From positions 12,418,001-12,482,000 of the forward strand of contig CM055882.1 of NCBI GenBank assembly GCA_029582165.1: a DNA stretch of 64,000 nucleotides, given 5' to 3'. Origin of the DNA: Portulaca oleracea (Eukaryota; Streptophyta; Magnoliopsida; Caryophyllales; Portulacaceae). This document shows positions 35,551 through 47,640 of the stretch, in pieces. The translations under genes were made by a program, and so were the position numbers. Every line of letters begins with the position of its first letter. Positions within the stretch are counted from its first letter, which is position 1. Under the pieces are notes generated by a model. It did no database searches. It worked only from the letters and a program-made list of their open reading frames with translations, and was not told where the DNA came from.

Positions 35551-37422
35551 TGTAAACACAAATTTCCGGGTCTAAATAAATAAAGACAAGAAATTAGTGA
35601 ACAAATATAATATATTAATTTCAAAGGATTTTGGGTACAATCTCTATGTATTTGTTACAAAATAAAATGTAACTCCTTCGATTCGATCTCCTTGAATGAA
35701 TAGGGATGGCAGTCAAGTCTGAATCCGAAGCGAATCCGATTCGCTCCGACTAAAAAATCTGAATTCAAATTCGACTAAAAAAACTCCGAATCCGAATCCG
35801 ATTAAAAAAATTCGACTCCGATTGTGATTGGGGCGGGTATGGAGGTGACCACCTCCGATCCGATTAAGTTCGATTAAATCCGATTATAATAATTAAAATA
35901 AAAAATGAAAAATAAAATTAAAATGACCGATTTTTTTATAGTAGATTGTTAAAGTTTATTTTTTTTTTTTTGTTTAAAGGGAAATCGTGTATTACTATTA
36001 GTCATTAGGGTTTCATTTCATGAATTTCAGTTCACCTGCCCTGCGCATCCCAGCCCCTGCCCCCCAGGCTCCCATCGTCCCCTCACTTCACTGCCCTCTT
36101 CTGCTCTTCACCTGCGCATCCCAACCCCCAGGCTCCCATCCCAGCGTCGTTACCACCATCATCCACCACCTTCACTTCACTGCCTTTGCTTTCTTCTTCC
36201 GAGTTTTGAGTTCTGAGTTCAACGTCGTTACCACCATCATCTCCAATTCAGTCTCCTTTGGCCTCTGTCCTCTCTACCTCTCTTTGTCTACACCTGCCGT
36301 CTGGCCCCGTCTCCTCTCTCTGTCTCAGTAGCGAGATTATGATTCCTTCGTGGGGAATCAGTATAGTTTTTTCATCTTTTTGATCGGACTGGAAGGGACA
36401 TGGACATCATTTCAACGTATCCTTCTTCTCCTTACAGTTACAGGTCGACTGAGTCTTTCTGAATGACGCGGATCATGGAGCAAGTAAAGATAAGGGAAGA
36501 AAGGAAGAATAGAAGCTTCCCTCTCTCTGTCTCAGCCGACCGCCGCATCCCCTCACGACACCCGACCGTGACGTTAGGACCACCGCACACAAACATTTTT
36601 AAGAATTATTGTTGGTGTTTTATTTTAACAAGTATGATATATAATCAGAGGTAATCGGAGTTAGAAGTAATCGGAGTCAGAGGAAATCATTTTATGGAAA
36701 CGTATAACAGCTAATCGTAGTCGGAGGTAATCCGATTACCTCCGACTCCGATTAGCTCCGATTGAATTTGGATTTGGAGGTCCTCCGACCTCCGATTAAT
36801 CGGATTTGGAGGTGGACCTCCACCTCCTATTATTAATTGGAGCGAAGGTGAAGGTACCTACCTCCAATTCGCCTCCGACCCATTGTCATCCCTATGAATG
36901 AACTTGAACGAGTCTTGAATGAATATGGTTTTGGATGAATGTGATCTTGAATGAATATAGTCTTGAAGGAATATATTCTTGGATGAATGTGGTCTTGAAC
37001 GAGGGTCGTGGAGACTTGATCCCGATCAAGAGGAAGTAGTTTGATTTCCACAAATGGACGACACGAGCTTAAACTTTGTTGTGCTTCTTGTCTTCGAGAG
37101 AGAGTACGTATGAGAGCTTTTGAGTCTTCTTTGGATGGTTTTCCACCCTCCCCAAAATGAAGGAGAATGGTCTCTATTTATAGAGAACCTGGATTAGCCT
37201 TTGGGCCCATTTAACTCCTTTAAAAAAAAGGAGAAATATTTATGTGTCACCCATGACACATGCTATAATTTAATTGGCCGAAATATAATATCATTTAATT
37301 TATAATTTATGATCCACCATAATAAATTTTGACACATGGTGGGGTTATAATTGGCCGAATTAAAATTATTTTAATTTTCACGTGGCGAGTCTTGATTGGC
37401 TGACAAATTTTTGCCTTCTACA
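35551..37422 (-). repeat. 5' LTR of the gag-only retrotransposon, split by a hAT element
   Basis: LTR sequence runs 35551-35700 and resumes at 36895. The hAT insertion accounts for the extra 1202 bases. It ends TTCTACA, followed by the ATGAT target-duplication copy and then LINE sequence. Confidence 0.92.
35701..36894. mobile_element. Non-autonomous hAT element (1.19 kb)
   Basis: It starts TAGGGATGGCAGTC and ends CCATTGTCATCCCTA. The flanking 8-bp duplication TGAATGAA (35693-35700 and 36895-36902) is perfect. The subterminal zones are packed with TCCGATT/AATCGGA units in both orientations. The centre (about 36010-36360) is C/T-rich, GC-richer DNA that looks like a promoter leader or first exon, but I found no transposase. 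Probably a deletion derivative. Confidence 0.93.
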
Positions 37423-37768
37423 ATGATATTTCGCCTTTTTCTCTGCGTAGCTTTTTCATGGAAAAAGCTAGTGTTTTTATCTCCCTCCTTCAACCAGCTT
37501 TGTCGACTCTGTTGGGTCCAATAAGTCTCTTCCTTCTCTTCCAAAATTTCCAGCTCCCCTGTTAATGCCCTCAGCCTTGCTAAATTGTCTTGTGTGGGTT
37601 CATTACGTTGGGCCTGCTCAATTTCATTCTTCACTTTGTGGGCTGCCTGACGCATTTGCTTTATAGATTGGCCCACCTTCACTTTTGTTCTTTTGCAACA
37701 GTGTTGTAGTCTTGTAGCTATATCAGGCTCTCCCCCTTCCATCCAGGCCCCACTAACCACCTCTTCAC
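37423..37768 (-). pseudogene. LINE ORF2, endonuclease-RT linker fragment
   Basis: The minus-strand frame reading toward 37423 contains QSRQSWLKEGDKNTSFFHEK, the conserved W-x2-GD-x-NT-x-FFH block just upstream of RT in plant LINEs. Its first residues at 37768 mark the 5' truncation point, beside the LINE target duplication. Confidence 0.88.
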
Positions 37769-38000
37769 AATTTCCCAAGCTGCTTTAATTGTGCTTCACA
37801 CTGGTCAATTTCCCATGTTGCATTTAATGTGTTTTTTCACCTCTCCCAAGCAACCTCACGTGAGATTTCCAACCTATGCAATAGAAAAAAGTTTAACCCC
37901 CTATTTAATCTTATCCCTTGATTAATGATACAAAGGCCAGTATCTCTCATGCTCACGTGAGATCCAAAGACCAATAGAAAATGTCCCTAACAATCACTGG

Positions 38001-39338
38001 AATAGGTCGTAGAGCGACAATGTTGATATCGACGGACGCACCGGTCGACGATGATTGTCGAGGCGGTCACGGCGGTGAAAACTGTAGGTTGTAGTGGGCG
38101 GTCGTGTCGGACGGACATAGAAGTTGGACTGAGTTTCGTGGGTTAGATAACTGGAGAGGGGTGAAAGACAAGAGGCTGGGGTGAGGGTAGGGGAGGGTTA
38201 CTAGACACATTTCAAATGCTGATTTGTCAACAACGGTTCAAATGGATTCATTCCTTTTAAACCAATTACAACCCAAAATCTAATTTTCAATGTTAGGATA
38301 TACATTGATCTGGTTTCGTTCTTCAATTTTGTGCACATAGTTATATTCCAATGAAAATGAGACCGAAAAAGGGACCAAAAATGAGATGGGATGTTAGTAA
38401 ACATCGCGTGTGGGAGTGGGACTTAACCCCATTTCCCGGTCCCAATCCCGATTTTTGATTTTGTAAAAATTGAGAAATTATAACTTAAACTCATCGAGCA
38501 CCAACATTTATGGCTAATGAAAACCCCTTAAAATACTAGAGGAGAGGGAAACACCTAAAATACTATGATTAGTTAGAATGGCACTAGTGCTTTAATTATT
38601 GATTATCCTTTGTTATTGGGTTGTTAATAATTACTAAGCTAACTTTGCTGTAATGGGGGTCGTTTACCTTATCTAAAGAGTGAGGATATGATTAACTAAT
38701 CTTCAGGAAAAACAATTTTAAGGAAACAAACAACACTCTAGTTCAAATAATTCAATCACCTCAGGAACACATTTGAAAGAGATAAACAAAATTGAAGTCA
38801 AACTCACACAACGTAATAGGATTGTATCCTAGTACCTTGGCTTGGAAGATACAAGTTTTGATTGTATCAAATTATGTTATGCAAAATATAAGCCAACCAT
38901 ATCTTCACTCTTTAGGCTAGGTAAACGACCCAGCACACTAACTATTAACTATGCAAACAAATCACGATTCACGAGTAGTGAAACTTTTAGAATTTCATTT
39001 GATTGCAATTTGAGTAAGATTACACTACTTGAGTTTGTTTCCCTGGTATCTTTCGATTCTTAAGAAAACGAGAGTACAACAGTGCACACTACTACAGTCC
39101 AGATCGTAGAATAATACGGTAAGATACTCAAAAGCATTGATTCAGAGGCTAGAAAAAGAAGCAATGGCATGCATCTTAAAGTTCAAATGAATCCATAACA
39201 TGTTAACCATCTTATAATCCAGCATCACCAAACAAATAAACAACACCCAGTATATCTAAAGACTCTCAATAGATAACCTAGATTCCCAAAATTGAAGAAC
39301 AGAACCAGATCATTGTATATCCTAACATCCCTGCAAGC
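38001..39338. other. Intergenic DNA, including the RPS5 3' untranslated region
   Basis: 38001-38410 is moderately GC-rich with no gene. At 38412-38455 there is a GGGAGTGGGACTTAACCCC/CGGTCCC fragment also seen near 42830 and 46300. The stretch next to 39338 should be the 3' UTR of RPS5. I saw no definite poly-A signal. Confidence 0.45.
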
Positions 39339-41743
<2,405 letters not shown>

Positions 41744-41920
41744 CTGAGCCACACGTACACAAAAAGAAGCAGTTCAACGTAGAGTTATAGGAGAGAGAAA
41801 GAACCCAAAACAATGGCGGATAGAGAGAGAAAGTACCTTCGCTGCTGGATACGAGGGGGAGGGGGGATTAGGGCAAGGGAATTAACACTCTTGAGACGAG
41901 AGTTAAAATGGAGATTAGGG

Positions 41921-41930
41921 GTTTATAGGA
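41921..41930 (-). promoter_or_regulatory. TATA-like box of RPS5
   Basis: On the minus strand TCCTATAAACCCCTAATC combines a TATA-like box with an AAACCCCTAA element, close to the telo-box (AAACCCTA) common in plant ribosomal-protein promoters. It is about 180 bp upstream of the ATG; a transcribed leader with a possible intron lies between. Confidence 0.5.
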
Positions 41931-41935
41931 CTAAC

Positions 41936-42703
41936 TAGGGGTGTGCATATTCGGGTCCGGACTGGAAAAACCCTGGACATAATTCAGACCAACCCGATTA
42001 TGTTTGGTCCGGTCTCCGGTCCACAATTTTTATAATTTCGGGTTTCTGAGTCGATCCTGGTCCAAACTCTAAAAAATCGGGTTGGATCGGTTAACCCGAT
42101 TTATATTTTTCTATATATATGTAATTTAATTAAAATCAAATCCAATAGACATTTTGTACATAAACATAATTATTTTTTTATATTTTCAAATTATACACTC
42201 ACCATATTTAAGCATAATTATTATTGTCTGGTCGTCTTTGAATCAACTCATAAGATCATTTTAAAAATACAAATTTCCTAATTATGTGGGATTACTATCT
42301 ACTACTAGTGAACATAAAACACCCATGATATTATTACTATTAATTTGTTACTATTTTTTATTTAAAAAAAAAGTCTATTACTATTAATTTATTACTAATA
42401 CATTATAGAATTTTTGGCAATAAACTAATTATACGGACTAGTACTACGGAGTATAATTAAACACGAATTTCCTAATCAATGTGACAGCTACTGGCTAGTT
42501 AAGAATTCGACTATTGTAATCAAAAGTTATTTTGACACATAAAGAAAATGGTCCAACCGGTACGGGTCGGGTCTGGCCAACCATTTTCTCGGTCCGGGTC
42601 TAAAGTGAAACAAATCCGGTCTCGGTCTATTGTTTAGTGAAAATTCGGTCTCCGGGTCTAGCTAATTCGGTCTGGTTCGGGTTTGGACCGGTGCACACCC
42701 CTA
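41936..42703. mobile_element. Non-autonomous hAT element (768 bp) in the RPS5 promoter
   Basis: Ends are TAGGGGTGTGCATATTC and GACCGGTGCACACCCCTA. The flanks are a perfect 8-bp duplication, GGACTAAC (41928-41935 and 42704-42711). The terminal zones are rich in CGGGTCCGG/CCGGTCCGG repeats and the centre is AT-rich. No transposase. It sits about 8 bases upstream of the RPS5 TATA-like box and separates it from whatever upstream promoter existed before. Confidence 0.94.
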
Positions 42704-42711
42704 GGACTAAC

Positions 42712-42870
42712 CCTTTGTTTGTAATCCCGTCCGACTCTAGGTTAAATTCCGGTCCCAAAATCCCGTTCTCGATGGGACCGAGACCGGGAGTAGGACTAAA
42801 AATAAAGTCGCGATCAACAACGGGACCGGGAGTGGGACTTAACCTCATTTTTCGGTCCCGGTCCCGATTC

Positions 42871-42873
<3 letters not shown>
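42712..42873. repeat. CCGGTCCC-rich repeat fragment
   Basis: Dense CGGTCCCG/CGGGACCG units (for example GGGACCGAGACCGGGAGTAG). The same composition occurs at 38412-38455 and 46290-46455. Probably fragments of one decayed DNA transposon family; ends unclear. Confidence 0.5.

Positions 42874-42949
<76 letters not shown>
42874..42949. repeat. (TA)n microsatellite
   Basis: About 38 TA units without interruption. Confidence 0.97.
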
Positions 42950-42950
<1 letters not shown>

Positions 42951-43351
42951 GGGAAAGGAGTTTTTATGAGAAGAGAAGAAGGGGCAACCCTAGCCCTTGG
43001 TTCAAAGATCTAGGATGGATTTAATTATTTGTTTTATCTTTATTTCTAATGGGAAAGAATAATAATTAGGGAATTGTTTTTTTTTTGTTTGATGTTCTCA
43101 CGTGATGTTGAGCAGTCCAAGAATCCGTCAGCAACCAATTTTGCACGCCATTCATCCCCCAAGTCATTCCCAATGTTTCCCATCCATTTCAACTGATCAA
43201 TTTTGCACGCCATTTATCTAGTATCAATTGATTTCTCTTCTGGAAATTCTGCTGAGAAGAGGGGCGCCATAACCAAATAGCAAGAGGTGAAGTTCTGAAG
43301 AAAATCGAACTCGATTTCCCGGTGAATTGTAAGAGCACAGCTTGCGATTTT

Positions 43352-43775
43352 CCGGCAGACAGTGTCGGTTCTGACGACGAATTTTCCGATGAAGTATGTT
43401 TGAAGTGAAACCCAGGTATAGCGGTGAATCGGTATGAAGGGTGTTTTCCAGATTTCTAGGGTTTGTGTTCCGATTTTTATTATTTTTTAATTTTTTTTTT
43501 GAATTGGGGATATCTGGTGTGTTTTTTTTATGTTCATTTTAACAATTGAGGGTGTTTTTTCTTCAAGTTTATGTATTCCGGCAGACAGTGAAGGTTCCGG
43601 CAACGACGTTTCCGGTGAAGTTTGTTTGAAGTGAAACCCAAGTACGACGGTGATCGGTAAATGGTGTTTTCCATATTTTTAGGGTTTGTGTACCGGTTTT
43701 TTTTCTTTGAAATTGGGGATATCCGATGTGTTTTTCTATGTTCATTATAACAATTGAGGGTGTGTTTTGTCAGAG
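43352..43775. repeat. Tandem duplication, about 220-bp unit
   Basis: CCGGCAGACAGTG begins a unit at about 43352 and again at about 43577. Both units contain TTTGAAGTGAAACCCA(A/G)GTA, GGTGTTTTCCA, TAGGGTTTGTGT and AACAATTGAGGGTGT in the same order. It lies in the presumed 5' leader of the FAR1/MULE remnant. Confidence 0.85.
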
Positions 43776-43869
43776 TAAGAAGAGAATTGTACAATTGGTC
43801 ATGGCGTCGATAGGTGTGATCGAACTAGAGGGTGAAGAAAGGAAGGGGGAGATGTAAGTCCTTGTATAT

Positions 43870-45320
43870 ATGGCGTTTGTTATTCATTTCAGCGTCAGAT
43901 GTTCATATTATACGATGTTGATGTTTATTGTTGAATGTTCTTCGGGTTTGTTGTTCATTGTATCAGTTCATTGTATGTGGATGTCCATTTTTTACTTGAT
44001 GTTAGTTTGTGTTCATAATAGAAAAAATCATTCAATTATTGACTTGATGTTCATTTTAGTTCATCTTGATGTTCTTTTGGGTGCACTTTGATGCTCATTT
44101 CAATTTTAATTTATCTTCATGTTCTATTTGGGTGCACCCTGATACCAGAAGTACTTATTGTTCATGTCATTTTTATTTTGTTATTCATTGTAATTGTGAT
44201 TTGATGTTCATCTCAGAATGTTTGATGTTCATCCCATAACTACTTGGTGTTCATTGTGATTTATAATCACAACACACTCACTATGTGGGTGGTGATCATC
44301 ACCCAAATGCTTGATGTTCATTTTTGCAATTACTTTTTATTTTGTTATCCATTGTAATTCTGATTTGATGTTCATCTCATAATGTTAGATGTTCATGATA
44401 GAATACTTGATGTGTATGACATTTTTATTTCATGTTTTGTTTATTTTCGTTTATAGATGTTCATGACATAATACTTGATGTTCATCATCGATGTTTTGTT
44501 ATCCCAGAGTGCTTAATGTTCATCTAAGAATGATTAATGATCATCCCAGAACAACTTGTTGCTCATATCATTTTTATTTTGTCAGTCATTGTAATTGTGA
44601 TTTGATATTCATAACAAAATGTTTGATGTTCATCCCATAACTAGTTGGTGTTCATTGTGATTTGATGATTACGACACACTCACTACGTGGGTGGAGGGCA
44701 TTTTATAAGTGTATGGACGTTGGCGATGGGGATGAAGCAAAGCTAAGCTTGATTATTGAACAGACAAACACCCTTTTTCAAAACTTGAGGCGTTAGCGTC
44801 GGAGAACCGTCGAGCAGTGTGTCTTCGGACTTTGAAACGTATTTTGGAACTTCTGTTACTATAGAGGTAACCATTCATCCACCCCCAGCTTCGGTCACAA
44901 AGGGAAGAGGCAGGAGGATGAAGACTCCAGTGGAGGTTGCCACCGAAAAGAAAGAAAGTGCAAGAAGGTACTAGTGTTGCGACCAAATAGCAACACACGA
45001 TAGCAGGAATTGTTCAGAGCGTCATGGATGAACTAATCAAGTTGTTTTGAACATCAGTTGACTATGCTTTTGGGTTCATGATTGAACGATTGGAGTTTGT
45101 GTTTGTTTTGTTTTTTAACATAAAAACATTCATTTTGCTATAGGTTTGAGTTGATGAATTTTGGTCAGATTCGGTTGAAGTGCTTTCATGAATGAACATG
45201 CGAAACTGATTTTCAATATATATAAATACTCATCGGAACAAAATGACTTGATGTTCGACTGATGTTCATATTAATTACATGTGATGTTCATTTCGGATAC
45301 CCTTGAAAATCATTTACATA
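43870..45320. repeat. TTGATGTTCAT irregular repeat array
   Basis: Roughly 30 copies of TTGATGTTCAT(T/C) and close variants at irregular spacing, all in one direction, on both sides of the 44800-45040 coding remnant. The motif is close to the TTGATGTCC array at 27055-27640. Confidence 0.8.
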
Positions 45321-45392
45321 TAAATGCTGCTCATTTCGTTACCAAACCCATTCCCAATTGATGAGCATAAAATGCCTACCTGATATGCTTTT

Positions 45393-45394
<2 letters not shown>

Positions 45395-45438
<44 letters not shown>

Positions 45439-45964
45439 ATATTGGATTCTAATAATCCCTACTATCACAAATTGTATGGCAATAATCCCTACTATCATTT
45501 CGGATTCTGGTGGTCCAAAATAAAATAAAATTGTATTGTAGTGGGACAAAATCGAGTGTATATGCTAAATATCATAGATTTTGTGTTGCATTTGATTCAA
45601 AACTTTGTATAACACTTTACCACGATTTTAATGAATTTACAGCATTTCTCCCAATTTTTTTCAATTTTTTTTCAATTTTTTATGATTTTTTCAATTTTAT
45701 TCCTTTTAAAAAATCATAATAATTGCTCGAAATCTCAAAAAAATAATTTTAAAATGTTTTAGTAACTACACTTCGTTACCTATCTAGGGGTAGGAACAAA
45801 AAAAAAACAAAAACAATATGGGGTAGGCATGGAAAAAATAAAAAGAATGTGGTGATGGATTTGGTACCACTACAATACAATTTTTTTTTTTTTTTTGGAC
45901 CACCAAAATTCAAAATAATAGTAGGGATTATTGCCATACAATTTGTGATAATAGGGATTATTAG

Positions 45965-46013
<49 letters not shown>
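45395..46013. mobile_element. MITE inserted in a (TA)n microsatellite
   Basis: (TA)n runs at 45395-45435 and 45970-46013 flank an element of about 530 bp. Its left arm (GGATTCTAATAATCCCTACT...) is the inverse of its right arm (AGTAGGGATTATTGCC...ATTAGAATCC) for about 100 bp. The centre is AT-rich and non-coding. Insertion into TA repeats recalls the Micron-type MITEs described in grasses; the family here is not established. Confidence 0.75.
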
Positions 46014-46014
<1 letters not shown>

Positions 46015-46289
46015 CAAATTAAGTGAGTTAATGATCATGAGTGATAAACTTATTTAATTTAATTTGTGTTCGTTCTTTATATTTATTTTATTTATTACTA
46101 TTTGGAACTTAGCATATTTTTTTTCGAAAAGAAAACATTTAATATATTACGTAATTTTAATCCGGGAAAAAGTGACTATGTAAACAAACCGACACCCACA
46201 TTTGTGAAATTAAAGAAAACTTGTACAATTATTATTTATTTTTAATGGAAATAAATCAAATAAAGGGTGGAAAAAAAATTAGGAAACGG
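46014..46289. other. AT-rich intergenic DNA
   Basis: Nothing recognised. Confidence 0.5.
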
Positions 46290-46455
46290 GGACTAAAAAA
46301 TTCCCGGTTGATTTCTCGGTCCCGGTGGGACCGAGAGCAGAAGTAAATCCTTGCTCCCGGTCACAACCGGAAGCGGGAGCAAAGTTTTGATCCCGGTCAC
46401 AACCAGGACCGGGACCGGGACCTCCGAAAATTACCGGGATCCCAGTCCCGCTCCC
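46290..46455. repeat. CCGGTCCC-rich repeat fragment
   Basis: CGGTCCCGGTGGGACCGAGA and similar units, related to 42712-42873. It runs into CCCCCTTAGTTTGTATTA, which begins the next foldback. Confidence 0.5.
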
Positions 46456-46905
46456 CCTTAGTTTGTATTAAGGTTATGAGAGGGGAGGGGAGAGGAGAGG
46501 AGGGGAGGGAAGGAAAATATATTAATTAACCCACTTTCATCTTGTTTGGCAAAAATAATCGGAGGGGAAGGGTACCATTAACCCCCATTCCCTTCCATTA
46601 ACCTCCTTTTCATTAATCCCCAATATGAGGGTTAATGGAGGGGAGGGGAACACATTATATTAAAAAAAAGGAAAATAACTTTATTAATATAATAACTACT
46701 TCATTTTTCTTTCCTCCCCCTCATTCCCTCCCTTTTCTAATCCAAACACAACAATTAACCTCTCTTACCTTTCATTCCCCTCCACTTATAATCCAAACAA
46801 GATAGAAATAAGTCCATTCCCTTTCCCTCCCCTCTTCTCCCCTCCCCTCCCCTCCCCTCTAATACCCTCACGTCCCCTCCCCCTCTAATAACCAAACAAA
46901 CTGAG
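46453..46905. mobile_element. G/C-strand-biased foldback MITE
   Basis: The left end CCTTAGTTTGTATTAAGG is the approximate inverse of the right end (AACCAAACAAACTGAGG). The interior is GAGGGGAGGGG on the left and CCCCTCCCCTC on the right, giving a long purine/pyrimidine hairpin. Non-coding. Confidence 0.6.
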
Positions 46906-47164
46906 GGTGAGGGTATGAGATAGTTTATAAGGGTAAACTACTTACCCCTGCTTGGAGAATAATTTGGAGAGTTCATAAGAGTAAAATATTAATTGACATA
47001 TTTGCCCTTTCATATTATATGTAATTCAATATAACACCCATACATTTGCTCTAATACTCATTCTCTTTCTACTGTGCCCCCTCCCTCTCTCTCTACCCCT
47101 TCCCCCTTCTCTCTCTCTCTCTCCTCTCTCCTCTCTCCTCTCTCTCTCTCTCTCTCTCTAATAG

Positions 47165-47211
<47 letters not shown>

Positions 47212-47307
47212 AGAGAGAGAGAGAGATAGAGATGTGTTTGTAAGAGAGAGAAAGAGAGAGAGATGTGTATGTGTAAGAGAGAGAAAGAGAGAGAGTGAGT
47301 GAGTGAG

Positions 47308-47351
<44 letters not shown>

Positions 47352-47640
47352 GGAGAGAGAGATAGATGTATGTGTTATGATTCAATTAGGGTTAAGGGAA
47401 ATATGGTCATTTTTTATTCTATGTATATTATAATTTAATTAAACACCTCTTTATACACCAAATTGGGGTGTTAAGAAAATAAGGGTTAAGAGGGGTAAAG
47501 GGGAGTAAACCTCACTCCCTCTTACTCTCCCTTACCCCCTCTCACTCTCTTCCCAAGCGGGGGTAAGGATGAGTAAATAACCTCCTTAACCCCTCCTAAC
47601 CCCTCTTACCCTACTCCCAAGCAATGCCTAAGGGAGACAG
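46906..47640. repeat. CT/GA and GT microsatellites within a second foldback
   Basis: Contains (CT)n about 47110-47158, (GA)n about 47166-47226 and (GT)n 47311-47349, so CT and GA blocks face each other. The outer parts (CTACTTACCCCTGCTTGG near 46950 and CCAAGCGGGGGTAAGG near 47550) are inversely related, which suggests a foldback MITE that expanded its microsatellite core. Confidence 0.65.

Larger units (their letters stand above)
31011..37422 (-). mobile_element. LTR retrotransposon encoding only Gag, inserted in the LINE
   Basis: Two LTRs, 31011-31678 (668 bp) and 35551-37422 (670 bp once the 1202-bp hAT insertion is removed), start TGTAAACACAAATTTCC and end TTCTACA. The flanks ATGGT (31006-31010) and ATGAT (37423-37427) are a 5-bp duplication with one difference. 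Minus-strand signals fit: a purine-rich tract (CTCTCGAGGGGGC) beside the left LTR, and TGGCACACTCGGTGGGAC as a possible primer-binding site beside the right LTR. The 3.9 kb interior holds one gag gene and two tandem arrays, with no protease, RT, RNase H or integrase. It is therefore a non-autonomous, gag-only type. The LTRs are about 97% alike by eye. Confidence 0.92.
27992..37768 (-). mobile_element. 5'-truncated L1-type LINE, split by an LTR retrotransposon
   Basis: Reading on the minus strand from 37768: the endonuclease-RT linker, then (after the 31011-37422 retrotransposon) reverse transcriptase, a zinc-finger region, RNase H and a tail of A residues (T10 at 27989-27998 on the plus strand). 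The flanks are an 18-bp duplication with two differences, AATTTCACAAGCTACTTT (27974-27991) and AATTTCCCAAGCTGCTTT (37769-37786). Without the retrotransposon the LINE is about 3.4 kb and lacks its 5' part, including ORF1 and the endonuclease. Frames are broken by stops and shifts, so it is dead. Confidence 0.9.
26850..38000. mobile_element. Long-inverted-repeat, MULE-like element, heavily interrupted
   Basis: The left arm (about 26850-27110) is the inverse of a right arm in two pieces: 27903-27975, then, after the LINE, 37769 to about 38000. Matching blocks are TTGTTGTTCATTTTATTATA, AATTAATTAATCA, AGCAGCTTGGG and GGTTGGAAATCTCACGTGA. The arms are thus over 200 bp. Between them lies an array of TTGATGTCC motifs and a SINE. 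The same CTCACGTGATGTTG block and a similar TTGATGTTC array occur around a FAR1/MULE coding remnant at 43080-45380, which is why I call it MULE-like. The outer ends and target duplication are not resolved. Confidence 0.6.
43080..45390 (+). mobile_element. Decayed MULE with FAR1-type coding remnants
   Basis: Near the left is CTCACGTGATGTTG (43092-43105), the block also found in the arms of the element at 26850. A short first coding exon (43801-43852; MASIGVIELEGEERKGE) ends in a GTAAGT donor. After about 0.9 kb of TTGATGTTCAT-rich DNA, the frame around 44831-44970 reads TIEVTIHPPPASVTKGRGRR. Then, in a slightly different frame, C-C-D-Q...HDSRNC resembles the C-terminal zinc-knuckle tail of FAR1/MuDR-type transposases. 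The catalytic core is missing. The outer ends and target duplication were not found. Confidence 0.55.

Noticed and set aside
36020..36331. Pro/Ser/His-rich 103-codon frame in the hAT element at 35701
   Set aside because: The C/T-rich DNA looks like a leader; no transposase or other domain was seen.
42637..42969. Plus-strand frame ending in a long Ile/Tyr repeat
   Set aside because: It runs across a hAT end, a CCGGTCCC repeat and a (TA)n microsatellite; the Ile/Tyr tail is the microsatellite.
47158..47385. His/Thr and Ser/Leu repeat protein on the minus strand
   Set aside because: Product of (GT)n and (GA)n microsatellites.
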